Shown piece by piece: positions 42,844 through 51,976 of a DNA stretch of 64,000 bases (its first letter is position 1; every line of letters begins with the position of its first letter). The stretch lies in assembly GCF_039544105.1 (NCBI RefSeq), contig NZ_BAABLA010000109.1; one strand, written 5' to 3'. This DNA comes from Haloechinothrix_A salitolerans. Its GTDB lineage: Bacteria; Actinomycetota; Actinomycetes; Mycobacteriales; Pseudonocardiaceae. Both the position numbers and the translations under genes were made by a program. The notes beneath the pieces were generated by a model, which searched no databases, was not told where the DNA came from, and worked only from the letters and a program-made list of their open reading frames with translations.

Positions 42844-43149
42844 ATGGCGGGACAAAAGATCCGCATCCGGCTCAAGGCCTACGACCACGAGGCCATCGAC
42901 GCCAGCGCGCGCAAGATCGTCGAGACGGTTACGCGCACCGGCGCGAATGTGGTCGGGCCGGTGCCGCTGCCGACCGAGAAGAACGTCTACTGCGTCATCC
43001 GCTCGCCGCACAAGTACAAGGACTCGCGCGAGCACTTCGAGATGCGCACCCACAAGCGGTTGATCGACATCCTCGACCCGACGCCCAAGACGGTTGACGC
43101 GCTGATGCGCATCGACCTTCCCGCAAGCGTCGACGTCAACATTCAGTAA
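42844..43149 (+). CDS. rpsJ: 30S ribosomal protein S10
   Basis: A 101-residue S10 (MAGQKIRIRLKAYDHEAID; EHFEMRTHKRLIDI). It is part of the 30S head and, as NusE, joins NusB/NusG in antitermination. It is the first gene of the S10 operon, which runs on to rpsQ with short gaps. Confidence 0.97.
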   Translation: MAGQKIRIRLKAYDHEAIDASARKIVETVTRTGANVVGPVPLPTEKNVYCVIRSPHKYKDSREHFEMRTHKRLIDILDPTPKTVDALMRIDLPASVDVNIQ

Positions 43150-43185
43150 GCGTTACGAGAGCGCTGCGGCGGAGATTAGAGACTC

Positions 43186-43845
43186 ATGTCTGACAGGGAA
43201 GTAAAGGGCATTCTGGGCACCAAGCTCGGCATGACCCAAGTCTTCGACGACGCGAACCGGGTCATCCCGGTGACGGTCGTCAAGGCTGGGCCGAACGTGG
43301 TGACCCAGGTGCGTAACAAGGACAACGACGGCTACGACGCGGTGCAGTTGGCCTTCGGCGCGATTGACCCTCGCAAGGTCAACAAGCCGAAGACCGGGCA
43401 CTTCGACAAGGCCGGCGTGACCCCACGGCGCTACCTTGCCGAGCTGCGGACCACCGACGCCGGCAGCTACGAGGTCGGCCAGGAGATCACGGCGGGCGAC
43501 GTGTTCGCCGCCGGTCAGGTCGTCGACGTCACGGGGACGAGCAAGGGCAAGGGCTACGCGGGCGTCATGAAGCGTCACGGCTTCGCTGGCCAGGGCGCGA
43601 GCCACGGTAACCAGGCGACGCACCGCAAGCCGGGCGCCATCGGTGGTTGCGCCACGCCGAGCCGGGTGTTCAAGGGCATGCGTATGGCTGGCCGCATGGG
43701 CAACGTGCGGGTCACCACGCAGGGCCTAACCCTGCATGACGTGCGCGCGGACGACGGCCTGCTGCTCATCAAGGGCGCCGTGCCCGGTCCGAAGGGTGGT
43801 CTTGTCTTCGTCAAGACCGCCGCGAAGGGTGGTGTGCCAGCATGA
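43186..43845 (+). CDS. rplC: 50S ribosomal protein L3
   Basis: A 219-residue L3 (ILGTKLGMTQVFDD; FAGQGASHGNQATHRKPG, the loop near the peptidyl transferase centre; RMAGRMGNVRVTTQ). It is an early assembly protein. Its stop overlaps the rplD ATG (ATGA). Confidence 0.97.
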   Translation: MSDREVKGILGTKLGMTQVFDDANRVIPVTVVKAGPNVVTQVRNKDNDGYDAVQLAFGAIDPRKVNKPKTGHFDKAGVTPRRYLAELRTTDAGSYEVGQEITAGDVFAAGQVVDVTGTSKGKGYAGVMKRHGFAGQGASHGNQATHRKPGAIGGCATPSRVFKGMRMAGRMGNVRVTTQGLTLHDVRADDGLLLIKGAVPGPKGGLVFVKTAAKGGVPA

Positions 43846-44498
43846 CGACCATTGATGTGAAGACCCCAACCGGCAAGGCCGACGGCACGGTGGAGCTGCC
43901 TGCCGAGGTGTTCGACGTCCAGGCCAACATGCCGCTGATGCACCAGGTGGTCACCGCGCAGCTCGCCGCGGCCCGGCAGGGCACGCACGACACCAAGACC
44001 CGTGGTGAGGTCAGCGGTGGCGGCAGCAAGCCGTACCGGCAGAAAGGCACCGGCCGTGCGCGTCAGGGCTCGATCAGGGCGCCGCAGTTCGCGGGCGGTG
44101 GCACGGTCCACGGGCCAACGCCGCGCAAGTACGACCAGCGCACGCCGAAGAAGATGAAGGCGGCCGCGCTGCGGGGCGCGCTCTCCGACCGCGCCCGTTC
44201 CGGCCAGGTGCACGTGGTGACCGAGCTGGTCAGCGGCGAGAAGCCGTCGACCAAGTCGGCCAAGAACGCACTCGCGGCGATTACCACCGCGAAGCGCGTT
44301 CTCGTCGTGTTGCACCGCGAGGACGAGCTGACCTGGCGCTCGCTGCGCAACCTCAGCTACGTCCACCTGATCACACCTGACCAGCTCAACACCTATGACG
44401 TGCTGGTCAACGACGACGTGGTGTTCACGAAGGCCGCGCTGGACGTCTTCCTCGCGGGTGCGAGCAAGGGCAAGGCCGAGGGGAGTGACAAGCAGTGA
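43842..44498 (+). CDS. rplD: 50S ribosomal protein L4
   Basis: A 218-residue L4; the long loop KPYRQKGTGRARQGSIRAPQ lines the exit tunnel near the macrolide site. In many bacteria L4 regulates the S10 operon. It overlaps rplC by 4 bp and rplW by GTGA. Confidence 0.97.
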   Translation: MTTIDVKTPTGKADGTVELPAEVFDVQANMPLMHQVVTAQLAAARQGTHDTKTRGEVSGGGSKPYRQKGTGRARQGSIRAPQFAGGGTVHGPTPRKYDQRTPKKMKAAALRGALSDRARSGQVHVVTELVSGEKPSTKSAKNALAAITTAKRVLVVLHREDELTWRSLRNLSYVHLITPDQLNTYDVLVNDDVVFTKAALDVFLAGASKGKAEGSDKQ

Positions 44499-44803
44499 GC
44501 GCGATCGGCATTCCTGACCACCGCGATGTCCTGATCCGGCCGGTGATCTCCGAGAAGTCCTACGGGCTGCTCGAGGAGAACAAGTACACGTTCGAGGTTC
44601 GCCCCGACGCGAACAAGACGCAGATCAAGATCGCCGTCGAGAAGATCTTCGACGTCAAGGTCGTCAGCGTCAACACGCTCAACCGGCAGGGCAAGCGCAA
44701 GCGCACCCGGTATGGCTACGGCAAGCGGAAGAACGTCAAGCGTGCGGTCGTCACGCTGTCCGAGGACAGCAAGGCGATCGAGATCTTCGGCGGCACCGCG
44801 TAA
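44495..44803 (+). CDS. rplW: 50S ribosomal protein L23
   Basis: A 102-residue L23 from a GTG overlapping the rplD stop (RDVLIRPVISEKSY; NTLNRQGKRKR). It lies at the exit of the tunnel and docks trigger factor and SRP. Confidence 0.97.
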   Translation: MSAIGIPDHRDVLIRPVISEKSYGLLEENKYTFEVRPDANKTQIKIAVEKIFDVKVVSVNTLNRQGKRKRTRYGYGKRKNVKRAVVTLSEDSKAIEIFGGTA

Positions 44804-44818
44804 GGGACGGCGAGAGAC

Positions 44819-45652
44819 ATGGGTATTCGTAAGCACAAGCCAACGACGCCTGGTCGTCGCGGCTCAAGCGTGTCGGACTTCGCCGAGATCACGCGGTCGA
44901 CACCGGAGAAGTCGCTGCTGCGGCCGGTACACAAGACGGGCGGACGCAACGCGTCCGGCAAGATCACCACCCGCCACAAGGGCGGCGGTCACAAGCGGGC
45001 CTACCGGGTGATCGACTTCCGTCGCAACGACAAGGACGGCGTGCCTGCCAAGGTCGCGCACATCGAGTACGACCCCAACCGGTCGGCTCGGATCGCGCTG
45101 CTGCACTACGCGGACGGCGAGAAGCGCTACATCATCGCGCCGGACAAGGTGAAGCAGGGTGACCGGATCGAGAGCGGACCCCGTGCCGACATCAAGCCGG
45201 GCAACAACCTGCCGCTGCGCAACATCCCGGTCGGCACCGTGGTGCACGCGATCGAGCTCCGCCCTGGTGGCGGCGCGAAGATCGCTCGCTCCGCGGGCTC
45301 AAGGGTTCAGCTGGTCGCCAAGGACGGCCCGAACGCGCAGCTGCGGATGCCGTCCGGTGAGATCCGCAACGTCGACGTGCGCAACCGCGCGACCGTCGGC
45401 GAGGTGGGCAACTCCGAGCACTCCAACATCAACTGGGGTAAGGCGGGCCGTAGTCGGTGGCGTGGCAAGCGCCCAACCGTTCGCGGTGTCGTCATGAACC
45501 CGGTGGACCACCCGCACGGTGGTGGTGAGGGTAGGACGTCCGGTGGCCGTCACCCGGTGAACCCGAACGGTAAGCCGGAGGGCCGCACCCGTCGGCGCAA
45601 GCCGAGCGACAGCCAGATCGTCCGTCGTCGCCGTACCGGCAAGAAGCGCTGA
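44819..45652 (+). CDS. rplB: 50S ribosomal protein L2
   Basis: A 277-residue L2 (MGIRKHKPTTPGRRGSSVSDF; MNPVDHPHGGGEGR with the conserved His needed for peptidyl transfer). It bridges the subunits and supports the peptidyl transferase centre. Confidence 0.98.
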   Translation: MGIRKHKPTTPGRRGSSVSDFAEITRSTPEKSLLRPVHKTGGRNASGKITTRHKGGGHKRAYRVIDFRRNDKDGVPAKVAHIEYDPNRSARIALLHYADGEKRYIIAPDKVKQGDRIESGPRADIKPGNNLPLRNIPVGTVVHAIELRPGGGAKIARSAGSRVQLVAKDGPNAQLRMPSGEIRNVDVRNRATVGEVGNSEHSNINWGKAGRSRWRGKRPTVRGVVMNPVDHPHGGGEGRTSGGRHPVNPNGKPEGRTRRRKPSDSQIVRRRRTGKKR

Positions 45653-45670
45653 GCAGGGAGGTAAGACAAC

Positions 45671-45952
45671 ATGCCACGCAGCCTGAAGAAGGGCCCGTTC
45701 GTGGACGACCACCTGCTCAAGAAGGTGGACGCGCTCAACGAGTCGGGCAAGAAGACGGTCATCAAGACCTGGTCGCGTCGTTCCACGATCATCCCGGACA
45801 TGCTGGGGCACACGATCGCGGTACACGACGGCCGCAAGCACGTCCCGGTGTTCGTCACCGAGGCGATGGTGGGTCACAAGCTGGGTGAGTTCGCCCCGAC
45901 CCGCACCTTCAAGGGACATGTCAAGGATGACCGCAAGTCGCGCAGGCGCTGA
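45671..45952 (+). CDS. rpsS: 30S ribosomal protein S19
   Basis: A 93-residue S19 (PRSLKKGPFVDDHLLKK; RRSTIIPDMLGHTIAVHDG). It contacts S13 in the 30S head. The start follows AGGGAGG. Confidence 0.97.
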   Translation: MPRSLKKGPFVDDHLLKKVDALNESGKKTVIKTWSRRSTIIPDMLGHTIAVHDGRKHVPVFVTEAMVGHKLGEFAPTRTFKGHVKDDRKSRRR

Positions 45953-45982
45953 AGCGGCAGAACCTAGCAAAGGGAAGCAACG

Positions 45983-46405
45983 ATGAACGCCCAAACGAAC
46001 GCAACGGCCCCGGCGGAGGAGCTGCCGCAGGCCGTCGCGCGGGCTCGCTTCGTCCGCGACTCGCCGATGAAGGTGCGCCGGGTGATCGAGCTCGTCAAGG
46101 GTCGCAGCGTCAGTGACGCGCTGGCCGTGCTCCGCTACGCGCCGCAGGCCGCGAGCACGCAGCTGGCCAAGGTGATCGAGAGCGCCGCGGCCAACGCGGA
46201 GAACAACCTGGACCTCGACCCCGACACGCTGTGGGTCGCCAACGCGACCGCGGACGAGGGGCCGACTCTCAAGCGCATTCGGCCGCGCGCGCAGGGTCGT
46301 GCGTACCGGATTCGCAAGCGCACCAGCCACATCACGGTGGTGCTCGAGTCCCGGGAAAAGACACAGCCGAAGGCTCCGAAGCGTAAGAAGGCAGGTGGCC
46401 GGTAG
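45983..46405 (+). CDS. rplV: 50S ribosomal protein L22
   Basis: A 140-residue L22 (AVARARFVRDSPMKVRRVIEL; tunnel-loop region RIRPRAQGRAYRIRKRTSHI). It has a 17-residue N-terminal extension and a Lys-rich tail. Its TAG stop shares the last base with the rpsC GTG. Confidence 0.96.
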   Translation: MNAQTNATAPAEELPQAVARARFVRDSPMKVRRVIELVKGRSVSDALAVLRYAPQAASTQLAKVIESAAANAENNLDLDPDTLWVANATADEGPTLKRIRPRAQGRAYRIRKRTSHITVVLESREKTQPKAPKRKKAGGR

Positions 46406-47271
46406 TGGGCCAGAAAATCAACCCGCACGGCTTCCGGCTGGGCATCACCACGGACTGGAAGTCTCGCTGGTACGCCGACAAGCAGTACTCCGAATACGTC
46501 GGCGAGGACGTCAAGATCCGCAAGCTGCTCTCGACGGGCATGGAGCGGGCAGGCATCTCCAAGGTGGAGATCGAGCGTACCCGTGACCGGGTCCGGGTCG
46601 ACATCCACACCGCGCGGCCTGGCATCGTCATCGGCCGCAGGGGTGCCGAGGCGGACCGTATCCGTGGTTCGCTCGAGAAGCTCACCGGCAAGCAGGTGCA
46701 GCTGAACATCCTCGAGGTGAAGAACTCCGAGGCGGACGCGCAGCTCGTCGCGCAGGGCATCGCCGAGCAGCTGTCCAACCGTGTCGCCTTCCGGCGCGCG
46801 ATGCGCAAGGCGATCCAGACCAGCATGCGCTCGCCGCAGGTCAAGGGCATCCGCGTGCAGTGCAGCGGCCGCCTCGGCGGTGCCGAGATGTCGCGGTCGG
46901 AGCACTACCGCGATGGCAGGGTGCCGCTGCACACGCTGCGTGCCGACATCGACTACGGCTTCTTCGAGGCTCGCACCACGTTCGGCCGGATCGGCGTCAA
47001 GGTGTGGATCTACAAGGGTGACCTCGTCGGCGGCCTGAAGGCCAAGGCGGAGCGTGACGCGGCGGCCGCCGCTGAGCGCGCGCCGCGCCGGGAGCGTCCG
47101 TCGCGTCCGCGCCGGGGAGGTGCTGGCGGTGCCCAGGCCGTGAGCGCCCAGGCGGCCAGCCAGTCCGGCGGCCAGGGTGGCGGAAAGCCAGCTGCCGAGG
47201 AGAAGCAGGCCGCGTCGAGCGTGACGCCCGAGGCGGCGGCGCCTGAGGCCGAACAGAAGACGGAGGGCTGA
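46405..47271 (+). CDS. rpsC: 30S ribosomal protein S3
   Basis: 288 residues from GTG 46405. The KH domain has GRRGAEADRIR; the C-terminal domain has GRLGGAEMSRSEHYRDGRVPLHT. S3 forms part of the mRNA entry helicase. The last 65 residues are an Ala/Gln/Gly/Glu-rich low-complexity tail, longer than in E. coli (233 residues) and common in actinobacteria. Confidence 0.97.
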   Translation: MGQKINPHGFRLGITTDWKSRWYADKQYSEYVGEDVKIRKLLSTGMERAGISKVEIERTRDRVRVDIHTARPGIVIGRRGAEADRIRGSLEKLTGKQVQLNILEVKNSEADAQLVAQGIAEQLSNRVAFRRAMRKAIQTSMRSPQVKGIRVQCSGRLGGAEMSRSEHYRDGRVPLHTLRADIDYGFFEARTTFGRIGVKVWIYKGDLVGGLKAKAERDAAAAAERAPRRERPSRPRRGGAGGAQAVSAQAASQSGGQGGGKPAAEEKQAASSVTPEAAAPEAEQKTEG

Positions 47272-47274
47272 GAG

Positions 47275-47694
47275 ATGCTCAACCCGCGCAAGGTCAAGCA
47301 CCGCAAGCAGCACGCGCCGAAGCGTTCTGGCCGTGCCAAGGGCGGCACCAAGGTCACCTTCGGTGAGTACGGCATCCAGGCGCTTGAGCACAGCTACGTG
47401 ACCAACCGGCAGATCGAGTCCGCTCGTATCGCCATGACAAGGCACATCAAGCGTGGCGGGAAGATTTGGATCAACATCTTCCCTGACCGTCCGCTGACCA
47501 AGAAGCCTGCCGAGACCCGCATGGGTTCCGGTAAGGGTTCGCCGGAGTGGTGGGTCGCCAACGTGAAGCCGGGCCGCGTCATGTTCGAGATGAGCTTCCC
47601 GAACGATGCGGTCGCCAAGGAGGCATTGCGGCGTGCGATTCACAAGCTGCCGATGAAGTGCCGCATCGTCACAAGGGAAGGGAGTGAGTTCTGA
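47275..47694 (+). CDS. rplP: 50S ribosomal protein L16
   Basis: A 139-residue L16 (MLNPRKVKHRKQHAP; GGKIWINIFPDRPLTKKPAETRMG in the A-site region). It organises the A-site tRNA pocket. It overlaps rpmC by one base. Confidence 0.97.
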   Translation: MLNPRKVKHRKQHAPKRSGRAKGGTKVTFGEYGIQALEHSYVTNRQIESARIAMTRHIKRGGKIWINIFPDRPLTKKPAETRMGSGKGSPEWWVANVKPGRVMFEMSFPNDAVAKEALRRAIHKLPMKCRIVTREGSEF

Positions 47695-47939
47695 TGGCAG
47701 TTGCCGCATCGGAGCTGCGTGAGCTCACCTCCGAGGAGCTCGTGCTGCGCCTGAAGGAGTCCAAGGAGGAGCTGTTCAACCTCCGGTTCCAGATGGCCAC
47801 CGGGCAGCTGGACAACAACCGGAGGCTGCGGACGGTCCGGCAGGACATCGCGCGTATTTACACGGTTATGCGGGAGCGGGAGATCGGTCTTTCCGTTGCC
47901 CCTGAAGACGTTGAGACCGGAGAGGAAGCCACCGCATGA
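47694..47939 (+). CDS. rpmC: 50S ribosomal protein L29
   Basis: An 81-residue helical-hairpin protein (ELRELTSEELVLRLKESKEELFNLRFQ; RQDIARIYTVMRERE). It sits by L23 at the tunnel exit. It overlaps rpsQ by ATGA. Confidence 0.96.
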   Translation: MAVAASELRELTSEELVLRLKESKEELFNLRFQMATGQLDNNRRLRTVRQDIARIYTVMREREIGLSVAPEDVETGEEATA

Positions 47940-48253
47940 GCGAACAAACTGCGGAGACGACCGAGGAACTGCGTAAGCAGCCGGTACAGAAGGTGGATTC
48001 CGGTCGGAACTACCGGAAGGTACGCGAGGGCTACGTCGTCTCGGACAAGATGGACAAGACGATCACCGTCGCGCTTGAGGACCGGAAGAAGCACGCGCTG
48101 TACGGCAAGGTCATGCGCAGCACCAAGCGAGTGAAGGCGCACGACGAGGAGAACACCGCGGGCGTCGGTGACAGGGTGATCCTGATGGAGACCCGTCCGC
48201 TTTCGGCGACGAAGCGCTGGCGGCTCGTACGAATCGTGGAGAAGGCGAAATGA
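47936..48253 (+). CDS. rpsQ: 30S ribosomal protein S17
   Basis: A 105-residue S17 with an approximately 20-residue acidic N-terminal extension before the OB fold (REGYVVSDKMDKTITVALEDR; RPLSATKRWRLVRIVE). It is a primary 16S rRNA binder. It overlaps rplN by 4 bp. Confidence 0.96.
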   Translation: MSEQTAETTEELRKQPVQKVDSGRNYRKVREGYVVSDKMDKTITVALEDRKKHALYGKVMRSTKRVKAHDEENTAGVGDRVILMETRPLSATKRWRLVRIVEKAK

Positions 48254-48618
48254 TCCAGCAGGAGTCGCGGCTGCGCGTCGCCGACAACACGGGCGCGAAG
48301 GAGATCCTGACGATTCGCGTTCTGGGTGGCTCCGGCAGGCGTTACGCGGGCATCGGCGACGTCATCGTCGCTACCGTGAAAGACGCCATCCCTGGCGCCA
48401 ACGTGAAGCGGGGCGATGTGGTCAAGGCCGTCATCGTCCGCACGTCCAAGCAGAAGCGGCGTAAGGACGGGTCTTACATCCGGTTCGACGAGAACGCCGC
48501 CGTGCTGATCAAGAACGACAACGAGCCGCGCGGGACCCGTATCTTCGGGCCCGTCGGGCGTGAGCTGCGTGACCGGAAGTTCATGAAGATCATCTCGCTC
48601 GCGCCGGAGGTGTTGTGA
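48250..48618 (+). CDS. rplN: 50S ribosomal protein L14
   Basis: A 122-residue L14 (MIQQESRLRVADNTGAKEI; GTRIFGPVGRELRDRKFMKI). It forms inter-subunit bridges and is the docking site of the silencing factor RsfS. It is the first gene of the spc operon set. Confidence 0.97.
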   Translation: MIQQESRLRVADNTGAKEILTIRVLGGSGRRYAGIGDVIVATVKDAIPGANVKRGDVVKAVIVRTSKQKRRKDGSYIRFDENAAVLIKNDNEPRGTRIFGPVGRELRDRKFMKIISLAPEVL

Positions 48619-48620
48619 GC

Positions 48621-48935
48621 ATGAAGGTGAAGAAGGGCGACACGGTCCTCGTGATCTCGGGCAAGGACAAGGGTGCGAAGGGCAAGGTCATCCAGGCCTA
48701 CCCGAAGCGCGACCGCGTTCTGGTCGAGGGCGTGAACCGGATCAAGAAGCACACCCGGATCAGCCAGACACAGCGAGGCGCGCAGTCCGGCGGGATCGTC
48801 ACGCAGGAGGCGTCGATTCACGTGTCCAACGTGATGGTCGTCGACTCTGACGGCAATCCCACCCGGATCGGCTACCGCTTCGACGAGGACGGCAAGAAGG
48901 TCCGCGTGGCGCGCAGCAACGGTAAGGACATCTGA
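48621..48935 (+). CDS. rplX: 50S ribosomal protein L24
   Basis: A 104-residue L24 (MKVKKGDTVLVISGKDKG, KOW motif). The ATG at 48621 fits GGAGG spacing (10 nt); a GTG two codons earlier overlaps the rplN stop (GTGA) and is the alternative. It initiates 50S assembly. Confidence 0.95.
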   Translation: MKVKKGDTVLVISGKDKGAKGKVIQAYPKRDRVLVEGVNRIKKHTRISQTQRGAQSGGIVTQEASIHVSNVMVVDSDGNPTRIGYRFDEDGKKVRVARSNGKDI

Positions 48936-48937
48936 GC

Positions 48938-49510
48938 ATGACTACCGCAACCAGCACTGAGAAAGTGACGCCTCGGCTCAAGACGCGGTACCGGGAGCAG
49001 ATCAAGGACGAGCTCCAGCAGGAGTTCACCTATGACAACGTGCATCAGATCCCCGGCGTGGTGAAGGTCGTCGTCAACATGGGTGTCGGCGACGCGGCTC
49101 GCGACAGCAAGCTGCTCCAGGGCGCGCTCAACGACCTCGCCACCATCACCGGCCAGAAGCCGGCGGTGCGCAAGGCGCGCAAGTCCATCGCGCAGTTCAA
49201 GTTGCGTGAGGGCATGCCGATCGGCGCGAAGTCGACACTACGCGGGGACCGGATGTGGGAGTTCCTCGACCGGTTGCTGACCATCGCGCTGCCGCGTATC
49301 CGCGACTTCCGCGGTCTCTCGCCCAAACAGTTCGATGGCAACGGTAACTACACGTTCGGGCTGAACGAGCAGTCGATGTTCCACGAGATCAACCCGGACC
49401 AGATCGACCGGCCTCGTGGCATGGACATCACTGTCGTCACCACAGCAACCACCGACGACGAGGGCCGTGCGCTGCTTCGCAAGCTCGGCTTCCCGTTCAA
49501 GGAGAACTGA
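48938..49510 (+). CDS. rplE: 50S ribosomal protein L5
   Basis: A 190-residue L5 (GDAARDSKLLQGALNDL; GQKPAVRKARKSIAQFKLREG; FHEINPDQIDRPRGMDITVV). It binds 5S rRNA and the P-site tRNA. It starts 2 bp after rplX. Confidence 0.97.
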   Translation: MTTATSTEKVTPRLKTRYREQIKDELQQEFTYDNVHQIPGVVKVVVNMGVGDAARDSKLLQGALNDLATITGQKPAVRKARKSIAQFKLREGMPIGAKSTLRGDRMWEFLDRLLTIALPRIRDFRGLSPKQFDGNGNYTFGLNEQSMFHEINPDQIDRPRGMDITVVTTATTDDEGRALLRKLGFPFKEN

Positions 49511-49514
49511 GCCG

Positions 49515-49700
49515 ATGGCCAAGAAAGCACTGATCGCCAAGGCGGCCCGCAAGCCCAAGTTCAAGGTGCGGGCCTACACCAGGTGCCAGAAGTGCGGTCG
49601 CCCGCATTCGGTGTACCGCAAGTTCGGGCTGTGCCGGGTGTGCCTGCGTGAGATGGCGCACGCGGGCGAGCTGCCCGGCGTGAACAAGTCCAGCTGGTAA
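49515..49700 (+). CDS. rpsZ: 30S ribosomal protein S14, zinc-binding type
   Basis: A 61-residue type Z S14 (MAKKALIAKAARKPKFKVRA). Two CxxC pairs, CQKC and CRVC, form a zinc ribbon, so this is the zinc-dependent housekeeping form. It starts 4 bp after rplE. Confidence 0.96.
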   Translation: MAKKALIAKAARKPKFKVRAYTRCQKCGRPHSVYRKFGLCRVCLREMAHAGELPGVNKSSW

Positions 49701-49769
49701 ATACTCCACTTCGCCACAGGCCCGGCACATCGCCGGGAACCAGGGCGAGAAAGGTTAACTGGTCACAAC

Positions 49770-50168
49770 ATGACGATGACCGACCCGATCGCAGACTTTC
49801 TGACACGTCTGCGTAACGCGAACTCGGCGTTCCACGACGAGGTCGTGCTGCCGCATTCCAAGCTCAAGGGCAATATCTGCGAGATCCTCAAGCGGGAGGG
49901 CTACATCGCCGACTACCGCGTCGAGGACGGCGAGAAGCACAAGAACCTCGTCGTGTCGCTGAAGTTCGGCCCGAACCGGGAGCGCAGCATCGCCGGTCTG
50001 CGCCGGGTGTCCAAGCCCGGCCTGCGGGTGTACGCGAAATCGACCGAGCTGCCGAACGTGCTCGGCGGTCTCGGTGTGGCGATCATTTCCACGTCTTCCG
50101 GTTTGCAGACCGACCGGCAGGCCAAGCGCAACGGCGTTGGCGGGGAAGTCCTCGCCTACGTGTGGTGA
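49770..50168 (+). CDS. rpsH: 30S ribosomal protein S8
   Basis: A 132-residue S8 (MTMTDPIADFLTRLRNAN; C-terminal RNA-binding ISTSSGLQTDRQAKRNGVGGE). It binds the 16S central domain and, in E. coli, represses the spc operon. Confidence 0.97.
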   Translation: MTMTDPIADFLTRLRNANSAFHDEVVLPHSKLKGNICEILKREGYIADYRVEDGEKHKNLVVSLKFGPNRERSIAGLRRVSKPGLRVYAKSTELPNVLGGLGVAIISTSSGLQTDRQAKRNGVGGEVLAYVW

Positions 50169-50183
50169 GAGGGGAGGAGAGGC

Positions 50184-50723
50184 ATGTCCCGTATTGGTAA
50201 AGAGCCCATCACCATCCCCTCCGGTGTCGACGTGACCATCGACGGCCAGCACGTCACCGTGAAGGGGCCGAAGGGCACCCTGGAGCACACCGTCCCCGAG
50301 CCGATCACCGTCGAGCGTGACGAGGATGGCGCGCTGCTGGTCAAGCGGCCGGACGACGAGCGTGAGTCGCGTTCGTTGCACGGTCTGACCAGGACGCTCG
50401 TCAACAACCTCGTCGTCGGCGTGACTGACGGCTACACGAAGCGGCTGGAGATCTACGGCGTCGGCTACCGCGTGCAGGCCAAGGGGTCCGACCTCGAGTT
50501 CGCGCTCGGCTACAGCCACCCGATCAAGATCGAGGCGCCGGACGGCATCACGTTCGCGGTGGAGAGCCCGACGAAGTTTTCCGTGTCCGGCATTGACAAG
50601 CAGAAGGTCGGCCAGACCGCGGCGGTCATCCGCAAACTGCGCCGTCCTGACCCGTACAAGGGCAAGGGCGTGCGCTATGAGGGTGAGCGGATCCGTCGCA
50701 AGGTTGGAAAGACGGGTAAGTGA
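50184..50723 (+). CDS. rplF: 50S ribosomal protein L6
   Basis: A 179-residue L6 (MSRIGKEPITIPSGVDV; GVGYRVQAKG; RRPDPYKGKGVRYEGE). It supports the sarcin-ricin loop region. Its stop overlaps the rplR start. Confidence 0.97.
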   Translation: MSRIGKEPITIPSGVDVTIDGQHVTVKGPKGTLEHTVPEPITVERDEDGALLVKRPDDERESRSLHGLTRTLVNNLVVGVTDGYTKRLEIYGVGYRVQAKGSDLEFALGYSHPIKIEAPDGITFAVESPTKFSVSGIDKQKVGQTAAVIRKLRRPDPYKGKGVRYEGERIRRKVGKTGK

Positions 50724-51124
50724 TGAGCGAGACTGCTACTGCTAAGAGGAAGCCCGTCGGCAAGGACATCTCCACCCGGCGGCGTGTCGCGAAGTCGCGG
50801 CGGCACTTCCGGCTCCGCAAGAAGATCAGCGGTACGCCGGAGCGCCCCCGCCTCGTCGTGAACCGGTCGTCGCGCCACATTTCGGTGCAGCTCGTGGACG
50901 ATCTCGCCGGCCACACGCTGGCGGCCGCGTCCAGCATCGAGGCTGACGTGCGGGCGCTCGACGGGGACAAGAAGGCCAAGGCGACGAAGGTCGGCGAGCT
51001 GGTCGCCGAGCGTGCCAAAGCCAAGGGCATTTCGGCGGCGGTGTTCGACCGTGGCGGTAACCGCTACCACGGTCGCATCGCGGCGCTCGCTGACGCCGCG
51101 CGTGAAGCGGGGTTGGAGCTGTAG
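50723..51124 (+). CDS. rplR: 50S ribosomal protein L18
   Basis: A 133-residue L18 from the ATG at 50723, which overlaps the rplF stop (TGATG). RRHFRLRKKISGTPERPRLVV binds 5S rRNA; the end is RYHGRIAALADAAREAGLEL. The first 20 residues are an Arg/Lys-rich extension. Confidence 0.96.
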   Translation: MSETATAKRKPVGKDISTRRRVAKSRRHFRLRKKISGTPERPRLVVNRSSRHISVQLVDDLAGHTLAAASSIEADVRALDGDKKAKATKVGELVAERAKAKGISAAVFDRGGNRYHGRIAALADAAREAGLEL

Positions 51125-51156
51125 ATGATCAAGCACGAGAACGGAAGGGAAGCCTG

Positions 51157-51792
51157 ATGCCGGGACGTACACGGCAAGGCGGCGGCCAGGGTGGCCCTGG
51201 CGGCGACCGCGAGCGCGGTGGCGGCCGGGACCGCAGGGACCGTCGTGATGGTGGCCGTGGCGGGGCGGCCCAGGACAAGAGCCCGCACCTTGAACGCGTC
51301 GTAGCGATCAACCGTGTCGCCAAGGTCGTCAAGGGTGGTCGGCGCTTCAGCTTCACCGCGCTTGTCGTCGTCGGTGACGGTGACGGTCAGGTCGGCGTCG
51401 GCTATGGCAAGGCCAAGGAAGTGCCCGCCGCGATCGCCAAGGGCGTCGAGGAAGCCAAGAAGAACTTCTTCAAGGTGCCCCGCATCGCGGGCAGCATCCC
51501 GCACCCGATCACGGGTGAGGCGGCTGCCGGTGTGGTGCTGCTTCGGCCCGCCAGCCCCGGTACCGGTGTCATCGCCGGTGGCCCGGTGCGTGCGGTGCTG
51601 GAGTGCGCCGGTGTTCACGATGTGCTCACCAAGTCGCTCGGCAGCGACAACGCGATCAACATCGTGCACGCGACCGTCGCGGCCCTCAAGGGGTTGCAGC
51701 GTCCCGAGGAGGTCGCGGCTCGCCGTGGTCTGCCGCTCGAGGACGTCGCCCCGCCTCGGATGCTGCGACAGCGTGCTGGGCAGGGGGTCTGA
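51157..51792 (+). CDS. rpsE: 30S ribosomal protein S5
   Basis: A 211-residue S5. The core (LERVVAINRVAKVVKGGRRF; GKAKEVPAAIAKGVEEAKKN; RPASPGTGVIAGGPVRAVLE) is complete and affects fidelity and mRNA unwinding. The first 45 residues are an unusual Gly/Arg/Asp-rich, disordered extension (RGGGRDRRDRRDGGRGG) not present in E. coli S5. Confidence 0.96.
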   Translation: MPGRTRQGGGQGGPGGDRERGGGRDRRDRRDGGRGGAAQDKSPHLERVVAINRVAKVVKGGRRFSFTALVVVGDGDGQVGVGYGKAKEVPAAIAKGVEEAKKNFFKVPRIAGSIPHPITGEAAAGVVLLRPASPGTGVIAGGPVRAVLECAGVHDVLTKSLGSDNAINIVHATVAALKGLQRPEEVAARRGLPLEDVAPPRMLRQRAGQGV

Positions 51793-51793
51793 C

Positions 51794-51976
51794 ATGGCAC
51801 AGTGGAAGATCACCCAGGTCAAGAGCAAGATCGGCGCCAAGCGGAACCACCGTGACTCGCTGCGCACCCTTGGGCTGCGCAAGATCAGGCAGTCGGTGGT
51901 GCGTGAGGACTCGCCGGAGGTTCGCGGCCTCGTCCACAGCGTGCGGCATCTCGTCGATGTCGAGGAGGTCAAGTAA
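51794..51976 (+). CDS. rpmD: 50S ribosomal protein L30
   Basis: A 60-residue L30 (MAQWKITQVKSKIGAKRNHRD; RTLGLRKIRQSVV). It starts 1 bp after the rpsE stop and shares one base with the rplO start. Confidence 0.96.
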   Translation: MAQWKITQVKSKIGAKRNHRDSLRTLGLRKIRQSVVREDSPEVRGLVHSVRHLVDVEEVK